A stretch of DNA of 11,055 nt. Source: an uncultured Bacilli bacterium. Lineage in GTDB: Bacteria; Bacillota_I; Bacilli_A; RF39; UBA660. A program made the translations under genes and the position numbers. Numbering within the stretch: position 1 is the first letter of the stretch; every line of letters begins with the position of its first letter. The notes beneath the pieces are model-generated. The model did not search any database. It was not told the origin of the DNA and was given only the letters and a program-made list of their open reading frames with translations. Shown piece after piece: positions 6,023-11,055 of this stretch. Where the stretch lies: assembly GCA_947584105.1 (NCBI GenBank), contig CANPWK010000025.1:1-11055 (forward strand). Direction: 5' to 3'.

Positions 6023-6031
6023 ATTATACCA
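6023..6031 (-). promoter_or_regulatory. Extended -10 promoter of the sortase gene
   Basis: Minus-strand TGGTATAAT combines TGG (6029-6031) with a perfect TATAAT (6023-6028); no convincing -35 is present. The transcript would start near 6016, practically at the Shine-Dalgarno, so the leader would be unusually short. Confidence 0.6.
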
Positions 6032-6081
6032 AATATTTTGTTATATTAGTAGTATGTTTTAATAATTAATAAGACAAAAAA

Positions 6082-6756
6082 CTAAAATAAAGTTAATAAT
6101 TGCATTAACATCATTATGCTATTGTGTAAGAAATGTAGTGAAATTGGTACAAAAATATTATTTGATTTTTGTAGGGTATATGCAAAAATAATGCCAGAAA
6201 TACCATATGGTATAATATAGACAAATTCTTGGATACTTTGAGCACTTAATAGATGAAGTGATCCAAATAATAACCCTGAAATTAATATGAATAATATATT
6301 ATTTTTAAAAATTTTATGTAAGTTTAATCTAAAGATTAACTCTTCGGTTAAAGGTGCTATTATTATTGTAGAAATCATAGTATATATAGGAAATTTGTTT
6401 AATGATTTAATAATATATTCTTGATTGGTAGAATTATTTAAATTGGTAAAAATGGATATTAATATGCTTGAAATTACCATTAGTCCAAAATTTAAAAACC
6501 AATACTTCAGATAATTATTAACATAATATTTAAAATTATTTTTAAAATCCTTAAAATTATTTTGAAGTGTCTTTAAATATATGCATATTACACCAAATAA
6601 TATTAACAATTCATATATTATTAAAATAATAATTTTTAAGAATAGAGGATATTTATTAAATCCTAATAATATAAAAATATAACTAGAAAATTGCGATAAT
6701 AGTAAATAGAAGATAAGTACTATAATAGCAATTAAAACGTCTTTATTTTTTTTCAT
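6082..6756 (-). CDS. CPBP-family intramembrane metalloprotease
   Basis: A 224-residue polytopic membrane protein of the CPBP (CAAX protease/bacteriocin-processing, Abi) family, related to Rce1. Several hydrophobic helices fill residues 6-32, 38-62, 84-104 and the C-terminal half. The family's motifs are complete: EELIFR (138-143; EExxxR), FGSLH (164-168; FxxxH) and HFLHN (208-212; HxxxN), giving the Glu and His residues expected in the active site within the membrane. Substrates of bacterial members are mostly unknown; some process peptides or confer bacteriocin self-immunity, but no bacteriocin-like gene lies nearby. ATG 6756 is chosen over TTG 6759 because AGGTGG ends 4 bases before the ATG. 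The gene is divergent from rimP and upstream of the sortase on the same strand, with no clear terminator between them. Confidence 0.93.
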   Translation of the reverse strand: MKKNKDVLIAIIVLIFYLLLSQFSSYIFILLGFNKYPLFLKIIILIIYELLILFGVICIYLKTLQNNFKDFKNNFKYYVNNYLKYWFLNFGLMVISSILISIFTNLNNSTNQEYIIKSLNKFPIYTMISTIIIAPLTEELIFRLNLHKIFKNNILFILISGLLFGSLHLLSAQSIQEFVYIIPYGISGIIFAYTLQKSNNIFVPISLHFLHNSIMMLMQLLTLF

Positions 6757-6771
6757 CAAACCACCTAAAAT

Positions 6772-6780
6772 ATTATAACA
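6772..6780 (-). promoter_or_regulatory. Extended -10 promoter of the CPBP protease gene
   Basis: Minus-strand TGTTATAAT has TGT (6778-6780) before a perfect TATAAT (6772-6777); there is no good -35 at 17 bp. It is divergent from the rimP promoter, the two -10 boxes being about 45 bp apart. Confidence 0.55.
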
Positions 6781-6796
6781 AATTTATAAAAATAAG

Positions 6797-6825
6797 TATA
6801 CATTTACGAAATTTTGTGCTATAAT
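6797..6825 (+). promoter_or_regulatory. Promoter of the rimP-nusA-rnpM-infB operon
   Basis: -35 TATACA (6797-6802), 17-bp spacer and a perfect TATAAT (6820-6825) preceded by TGC (6817-6819). The transcript would start near 6832, leaving a leader of about 54 bases that contains a strong hairpin. Confidence 0.7.
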
Positions 6826-6841
6826 TTAGTTGTTGCGAACG

Positions 6842-6866
6842 AAAGAGTGGGTCAAACCCACTCTTT
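6842..6866 (+). promoter_or_regulatory. Leader hairpin upstream of rimP
   Basis: AAAGAGTGGGT (6842-6852) and ACCCACTCTTT (6856-6866) form a perfect 11-bp stem with loop CAA, by far the strongest GC-containing hairpin in the window. Only three T's follow and then AAAG, so it is not a classical terminator. It sits between the promoter and the Shine-Dalgarno GGAGGT (6877-6882). A similar GTGGG/CCCAC hairpin precedes rimP in other Bacillota as far as I recall (unverified), which would suggest a regulatory or RNA-processing role, for instance autogenous control of the operon. Confidence 0.7.
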
Positions 6867-6885
6867 AAAGTAATTTGGAGGTATT

Positions 6886-7140
6886 ATGGATATAGAAAAA
6901 AAGATAACAAACTTAATTCAAGATATAATCATAGAAAATAATTATATTTTAGATTCAGTAACATATTTAAAAGAAGATGGTAATTATTTTTTAAGAGTAG
7001 TTATTGATAAGAATGGAATTATTGATATAGATGATTGTGTTAAAGTAAGTAAATTAATTAATCCTATATTAGATGAGAATGATCCTATCAGTGATAATTA
7101 TATACTTGATGTTTGTTCTAAAGAGAAGGGATGTGAATAA
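6886..7140 (+). CDS. rimP: Ribosome maturation factor RimP, N-terminal domain only
   Basis: RimP assists 30S ribosomal subunit maturation by binding the free small subunit. The 84-residue product matches the RimP N-terminal alpha/beta domain: YFLRVVIDKNGIIDIDDC (34-51) and VSKLINPILDENDPI (53-67) are the typical core, followed by YILDVCS, equivalent to the YxLEVSS strand. It stops there, whereas normal RimP (about 150 residues) continues through GLxRPL and a C-terminal SH3-like domain. NusA starts one base after the stop, so no room remains for a C-terminal part in any frame; this is a clean truncation rather than a frameshift. The start has a strong GGAGGT (6877-6882). First gene of the operon; the AAGGG (7126-7130) within its end is the nusA Shine-Dalgarno. 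Confidence 0.9.
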   Translation: MDIEKKITNLIQDIIIENNYILDSVTYLKEDGNYFLRVVIDKNGIIDIDDCVKVSKLINPILDENDPISDNYILDVCSKEKGCE

Positions 7141-7141
7141 A

Positions 7142-8320
7142 ATGAATAATGATGAATTTAAAAAAACATTATATAGTGTAGCAAAGCAAGAAGATATAGA
7201 TATTGATTATTTATTTAATTCTGTAGAACAAGCTTTAAATAGTGCATATAAAAGACAATTTCGTTTGCAAAATTCTAAGGTAAAAATGGATAAGGATACT
7301 TGTCAAATTAAAATTTATTCATATAAAACAGTAGTTTTAGACAAAGATCATAAAGAATCTTTAGATGAAGTTTTTAAAGATGAAATTGAATTAACTGAAG
7401 ATGAATTAAATGATGAACAATTAGAGGATTTACCAGAAGATCAAAGATATCATCCGTTTGTATTTAATGATAAATTACATATTACATTAGAAGATGCTAA
7501 AAAAATTGATCCAGATATTAAAGTAGGAGATATAATTGAAGAAGAAGTTAATCCTAAAGATTTTGGACGTGTGGCTGCCTCTACTGCTAAACAAGTTTTA
7601 GTTCAAAAAATAAGAGAAGCAGAGAGAAATAATATTGCGGCTATGTTTGAAGATAAAGAAGGAGAATTAATTTCTGGTACTGTTGAGATGGAAGATGAGA
7701 AAAATTATTTTATTGATTTTGGTAAAACTCAAGGATTACTTCCTAAAACAGAAATTATTCCAGGTGAAGAAATTAAGATGGGCTCTAATATTAAAGCTTA
7801 TATTAGTAAAGTTGATATAAATTCTAAAGGAGCTTTAATTTTGTTAACGAGAAAATATTATGGTTTCGTAACACGTTTATTCGAATTAGAAATTCCTGAG
7901 ATTAGTGATGGTGAGGTATTAGTATATAGTGTTGCCCGTGAGGCAGGTAATAGAACTAAAATTGCTGTGTATTCAGAAAATAGTAACATTGATCCTGTTG
8001 GAGCATGCGTAGGAGAAAAAGGCCTTCGTATTAATAATATTTTAAAAGAATTAAATGGTGAAAAAATAGATATTGTAGAATATAGTAAAGATCCTGCAAC
8101 TTTTATATCTAACGCTTTAGCTCCAGCTAAAAATTTAAAAGTGTTTGTATTAGATGAAAAATCTAAAGAAACAATGGTAGTTGTTGATAAGGATAATTTG
8201 AGTTTGGCTATTGGTAAGAAAGGAATTAACGTTAAACTTGCTAGCCGTCTTACTCATTATAATTTAGAAATTAAAACTTATGAACAAGTTCGTGAAGCTG
8301 GAATTAATATTCTAGAATAG
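7142..8320 (+). CDS. nusA: Transcription termination/antitermination factor NusA
   Basis: NusA binds RNA polymerase and nascent RNA, controlling pausing, termination and antitermination. The 392-residue product shows the standard order: N-terminal polymerase-binding domain (about 1-170), S1 domain (about 175-240, GTVEMEDEKNYFIDFG), KH1 with GEKG at 291-294 and KH2 with GKKG at 358-361. It lacks the C-terminal repeats of enterobacterial NusA, as in Bacillus. Compared with B. subtilis NusA (371 residues) there is an acidic insertion of about 35 residues near 66-105, just before LEDAKKIDP. The conserved LTG near the end is LTH. ATG 7142 is supported by AAGGG (7126-7130) and homology at the N terminus; in-frame codons upstream encode unrelated sequence inside rimP. 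It is one base downstream of rimP, so coupled. Confidence 0.97.
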   Translation: MNNDEFKKTLYSVAKQEDIDIDYLFNSVEQALNSAYKRQFRLQNSKVKMDKDTCQIKIYSYKTVVLDKDHKESLDEVFKDEIELTEDELNDEQLEDLPEDQRYHPFVFNDKLHITLEDAKKIDPDIKVGDIIEEEVNPKDFGRVAASTAKQVLVQKIREAERNNIAAMFEDKEGELISGTVEMEDEKNYFIDFGKTQGLLPKTEIIPGEEIKMGSNIKAYISKVDINSKGALILLTRKYYGFVTRLFELEIPEISDGEVLVYSVAREAGNRTKIAVYSENSNIDPVGACVGEKGLRINNILKELNGEKIDIVEYSKDPATFISNALAPAKNLKVFVLDEKSKETMVVVDKDNLSLAIGKKGINVKLASRLTHYNLEIKTYEQVREAGINILE

Positions 8321-8328
8321 AGGTTAAT

Positions 8329-8592
8329 ATGAAAACAAAGAAAATACCTATGAGAAATTGTATTGTAACTAAGGAAAAATTGCCTAAATTTGATTTAATA
8401 CGTATTGTTAGGACACCTGATTTAGAAGTAAAAGTAGATGTTACTGGTAAATTAAATGGTAAAGGTGCATATTTAAAAAAAGATATTAAGGTTATTGAGA
8501 AAGCTCAAAAAAGTAAAATTCTTAATAGAGCCTTAGATTTAGAAATTCCTGATAGTGTTTTTGATGAATTAAAAAATATAGTAAATGATTAA
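8329..8592 (+). CDS. rnpM: RNase P modulator RnpM (YlxR, DUF448)
   Basis: A small basic RNA-binding protein of the YlxR/DUF448 family, recently described as binding RNase P RNA and modulating RNase P. The 87-residue product has the family's opening PMRNCIVTKEKLPKFDLIRI (residues 7-26), VDVTGKLNGKGAYL (37-50, normally GRGAYL, here GKGAYL) and an Asp-rich C-terminal helix. The length is typical. The start has AGAGGT overlapping the nusA stop codon and 4 bases before ATG 8329, 8 bases after nusA ends. In most Bacillota the next gene is the L7Ae-like ylxQ; here infB follows directly. Confidence 0.93.
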   Translation: MKTKKIPMRNCIVTKEKLPKFDLIRIVRTPDLEVKVDVTGKLNGKGAYLKKDIKVIEKAQKSKILNRALDLEIPDSVFDELKNIVND

Positions 8593-8640
8593 ATAAGAAA
8601 GATGGTGTTTTATTTAGATAATAAGAAAGAAGGTGCTATT

Positions 8641-10713
8641 ATGATGAGTGTAGAAGAATATGCTCTAGATGTCAATAAAAGTATAGATGAAATATTAAAA
8701 AGATGTAATGATTTACATATTAATGTTAGTAATAAAGATGATATGTTAGATGAGGAAAGTATCACTATATTAGATAATGATATTCAAAATGAAGATAATG
8801 ATTATTATGAAGATGAACTTATTGAGAAAGAAAAAAACAAAATAGAAGAGATTGTTAATAATAGACCCAAAAAAAATAATAAAGTAATAAAGAACTCTAA
8901 AAAAGATTTAGCTAAAAAGAAAAAAGAAATGTATAAAAACAAAGAAAAATTAATTAGTAATGCTCCAAATCAAAGTGATAGTATAGTATATAAAGATGGT
9001 ATGACTATATCATCATTAGCTCATGAATTAAATGTAAAACCTGCAATATTAATCAAAAAATTATTTACACTTGGAGTATTAGCTACTATTAATAATGTTA
9101 TAGATTTTGATACTGCTGAATTAGTAGTAAGTGATTATGACAAAAAGTTAGTAAGACAATTAGATATTAATGAAAATAAATTTGAAAATTTTGAAATAAA
9201 TGATAACGAAAAAGATTTAGTTAAAAGACCTGCTGTTGTAACAATTATGGGACATGTTGATCACGGTAAGACAACACTACTTGATACTATTAGAAAAACA
9301 AGCGTTGCATTACAAGAAGCAGGAGGAATTACTCAAGCAATTAGTGCTTATCAAGTAAAGTGTAATGGTGAATTAATAACATTTATTGATACACCAGGAC
9401 ATGCAGCTTTTACTGAAATGCGTGCTCGAGGTGCTAGTATTACAGATATAGTAATCATTATAGTAGCTGCAGATGATGGTGTTATGCCACAAACAAAAGA
9501 AGCAATTGATCATGCTAAAGCTGCTAAAGTTCCAATTATTGTTGCTATAAATAAAATAGATAAACCTGATGCTAATTTAGAAAAAGTTATGACAGAACTT
9601 GCCGAATATGGTTTGACTCCAGAAAATTGGGGAGGGGATACGATATGTGTTCCTATTAGTGCTAAAACAGGTGAAGGTGTTGATAAACTACTTGAAAATA
9701 TTTTGTTAGTTGCAGAAATTGAAGATTATAAGGCTAACCCAAAAAGATACGCAATTGGTACAGTTGTAGAGGCTACATTAGATAAACATGTAGGTGCTAA
9801 GGTGACTTTACTTGTCCAAAATGGTACTCTTAGATTAGGAGATCCTGTTGTTATCGGAAATTCATATGGAAAGATTCGTACTTTAACTAATGATTTAGGC
9901 GAAGAGATTACCGAAGCTTTACCTAGCCAACCTGTAGAAGTAACGGGAGTTGGTGATATCCCATCGGCAGGTGATAAATTTATGGCCTTTGAATCAGAAA
10001 AACAAGCAAGAAGTATAGGAGAGGCTAGAAAAGAAGAAGCTCGCATTAAGAAAAATACTAAGGTTAGTGTTTCATTGGATGACATATTTTCGAAAATTCA
10101 AGATGGAATTAAAGAAATTAATGTTATCATTAAAGCTGATGTTAATGGTTCTAGTGAAGCTGTTAAAAATTCATTAGAAAAAATTGAAGTTGAAGGTGTT
10201 AAAGTTAAAGTTATAAGAAGTAGCGTTGGAGCAATTACTGAAAGTGATATAGTTTTAGCTAGTGCTTCTGATGCACTTATAATTGGTTTTAACATTAGAC
10301 CAAATAATAAAATAAAAGATTATGCTAAAGATCAAGGTGTTGAAATTAGATTGTATGATATCATATACAAAGCTGTTGAAGATGTAGAAAACGCTATGCG
10401 CGGTATGCTTGATCCTAAATTTGAGGAAAAAGTTATTGGAACTGTTGAGGTTAGAAAATTATTTAAATTTTCTAAAGTTGGTATTATAGCTGGTTCTTAT
10501 GTTACTGATGGAGTAATAAAATCAAATTCTAAGGCTCGCGTTATTCGTGATAGTGTAGTAATTTATGATGGAGAAATAGGATCATTACAAAGAGAAAAAG
10601 ATAGCGTAAAAGAAGTTAAAAAAGGTCTTGAATGTGGTGTTACAATTAACAACTTTAATGATATCAAAGAAGGCGATATTATTGAAGCATATGAAATGGT
10701 AGAAATAAAATAA
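8641..10713 (+). CDS. infB: Translation initiation factor IF-2
   Basis: IF2 is the GTPase that brings fMet-tRNA to the 30S subunit and promotes subunit joining. The 690-residue product has an N-terminal IF2N domain (1-47), a charged Lys/Asn/Glu linker (48-115), a second IF2N domain (about 117-168) and the G domain: G1 GHVDHGKT (204-211), G2 with GGITQAISAY, G3 DTPGH (from 250), G4 NKID (304-307) and G5 SAK (340-342). Domains II, C1 and C2 follow to the end. Length is close to that of B. subtilis (716). ATG 8641 (or 8644, giving MSVEEYA as in relatives) follows GAAGGTG (8629-8635). ATG 8602 is rejected because it has no Shine-Dalgarno and adds a non-homologous tail. The 48-base gap after rnpM has no promoter, so it belongs to the rimP operon. 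Confidence 0.98.
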   Translation: MMSVEEYALDVNKSIDEILKRCNDLHINVSNKDDMLDEESITILDNDIQNEDNDYYEDELIEKEKNKIEEIVNNRPKKNNKVIKNSKKDLAKKKKEMYKNKEKLISNAPNQSDSIVYKDGMTISSLAHELNVKPAILIKKLFTLGVLATINNVIDFDTAELVVSDYDKKLVRQLDINENKFENFEINDNEKDLVKRPAVVTIMGHVDHGKTTLLDTIRKTSVALQEAGGITQAISAYQVKCNGELITFIDTPGHAAFTEMRARGASITDIVIIIVAADDGVMPQTKEAIDHAKAAKVPIIVAINKIDKPDANLEKVMTELAEYGLTPENWGGDTICVPISAKTGEGVDKLLENILLVAEIEDYKANPKRYAIGTVVEATLDKHVGAKVTLLVQNGTLRLGDPVVIGNSYGKIRTLTNDLGEEITEALPSQPVEVTGVGDIPSAGDKFMAFESEKQARSIGEARKEEARIKKNTKVSVSLDDIFSKIQDGIKEINVIIKADVNGSSEAVKNSLEKIEVEGVKVKVIRSSVGAITESDIVLASASDALIIGFNIRPNNKIKDYAKDQGVEIRLYDIIYKAVEDVENAMRGMLDPKFEEKVIGTVEVRKLFKFSKVGIIAGSYVTDGVIKSNSKARVIRDSVVIYDGEIGSLQREKDSVKEVKKGLECGVTINNFNDIKEGDIIEAYEMVEIK

Positions 10714-10740
10714 AAGGTTTCAATTTGAAACTTTTTATTT
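10712..10740 (+). terminator. Intrinsic terminator after infB
   Basis: AAAAGGTTTC (10712-10721), a 5-base loop and GAAACTTTTT (10727-10736) form a 10-bp stem with one G-U pair, running into a T-rich tail to 10740. It overlaps the infB stop codon. The upstream A's pairing with the T run would also make it work in reverse. Confidence 0.65.
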
Positions 10741-10753
10741 ATATGTAAAATTT

Positions 10754-10762
10754 TGGTATAAT
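10754..10762 (+). promoter_or_regulatory. Extended -10 promoter of rbfA
   Basis: TGG (10754-10756) directly precedes a perfect TATAAT (10757-10762); the -35 region (TTTATT, 10734-10739) is weak and overlaps the infB terminator tail. The Shine-Dalgarno AAGGAAGGG (10771-10779) follows at once. Confidence 0.6.
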
Positions 10763-10784
10763 ATTAATGGAAGGAAGGGAAAAT

Positions 10785-11055
10785 ATGAATGGAAAATTAA
10801 ATCATATAAATCACAGTTTATTAGAAGAAATTAGTTATATTATTAAAATGGAAGTAAAAAATCAGGATATTAAATTTGTAACTATTACAGGAGTTAAGAC
10901 TACAAGTGATTTAAGTTATGCAAAAGTATATTTCACAGTATTAAATGATGATAAAAAAGACATAACATTAAAAGCGTTAAACCAAGCTAGTGGCTTTATT
11001 AGAAATAAACTATTTGAACGAATAGATATGAGATATATGCCTAAATTAGAATTTA
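10785..11055 (+). CDS. rbfA: Ribosome-binding factor A RbfA (3' end cut by window)
   Basis: RbfA binds the immature 30S subunit and helps process the 5' end of 16S rRNA. The first 90 residues are in the window and continue open to its end. The protein begins MNGKLNHINHSLLEEI and has the typical KH-like fold pattern: VTITGVKTTSDLSYAKVYFT (32-51), LKALNQASGFIRNKLF and RYMPKLEF near the end (the usual R-x-x-P-x-L-x-F). About 25-30 residues should be missing. ATG 10785 has an excellent Shine-Dalgarno, AAGGAAGGG (10771-10779), 5 bases upstream. It follows infB in the usual gene order but after a terminator and with its own promoter. Confidence 0.93.
   Translation, partial: MNGKLNHINHSLLEEISYIIKMEVKNQDIKFVTITGVKTTSDLSYAKVYFTVLNDDKKDITLKALNQASGFIRNKLFERIDMRYMPKLEF

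Noticed and set aside
6842..6866. Intrinsic terminator or attenuator before rimP
   Set aside because: Neither strand has a T run after the stem.
6886..7140. RimP frameshift or pseudogene
   Set aside because: nusA starts one base after the stop, so no remnant of a C-terminal domain exists in any frame; the remaining domain is intact with good start signals.
9726..10295. Two open frames on the minus strand opposite infB
   Set aside because: They are antisense to conserved IF2 domains and have no homology or start signals.
1..11055. Mycoplasma code (TGA as Trp)
   Set aside because: TGA ends the kinase, Smr and 139-residue genes at sensible lengths, and Trp is encoded by TGG throughout.

Overview
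This is a very AT-rich bacterial window using the standard stop codons: TGA terminates several genes and Trp is TGG, so this is not a recoded mycoplasma code. The low GC, strong Shine-Dalgarno sites, a class B-type sortase and the rimP-nusA-rnpM-infB-rbfA order point to Bacillota. A reduced, Mollicutes-affiliated gut lineage of Bacilli (RF39 or Erysipelotrichales type) is my inference, not something proven here.

Layout. Bases 1-91 hold only AT-rich sequence starting with a T8 run (11-18), perhaps the tail of an upstream terminator. On the plus strand follow a PfkB-family sugar kinase overlapping a stand-alone Smr-domain gene; a membrane-anchored surface protein with short tyrosine-rich repeats; a two-gene operon of a 139-residue unknown protein and purine nucleoside phosphorylase DeoD; and an unrecognised cytoplasmic protein with a zinc-metallopeptidase signature (HEIRH plus ExxADxxA). 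Next, on the minus strand, come tRNA-Lys(CTT), an array of three 23-bp A-tract repeats, a sortase and a CPBP-family membrane protease. Divergently from the protease starts the transcription/translation operon rimP-nusA-rnpM-infB, ended by a terminator, after which rbfA begins from its own promoter and runs off the window.

The core operon is conventional in order but pared down: RimP is only 84 residues, stopping at its domain boundary, and the L7Ae-like gene (ylxQ) usual between rnpM and infB is missing. RimP and RbfA serve 30S maturation, NusA acts in transcription elongation and antitermination, RnpM binds RNA and modulates RNase P, and IF2 places initiator tRNA. The deoD operon serves purine nucleoside salvage. 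Sortase and the repeat protein both act at the cell surface, but the repeat protein has no LPxTG-like signal, so nothing here links them.

At nearly every start, the annotated base was chosen so that the Shine-Dalgarno sequence lies upstream rather than inside the gene; several genes have GTG or TTG codons further upstream that overlap the Shine-Dalgarno and are unlikely starts. Eight of the nine promoters I can propose carry an extended -10 (TGn directly before the -10 hexamer). No CRISPR array, insertion sequence, phage gene or clear new multi-gene system is visible. The best leads are the orphan metallopeptidase-like protein, the domain-truncated RimP, the Arg-to-Lys change in the sortase active site and the helically phased A-tract array beside tRNA-Lys.
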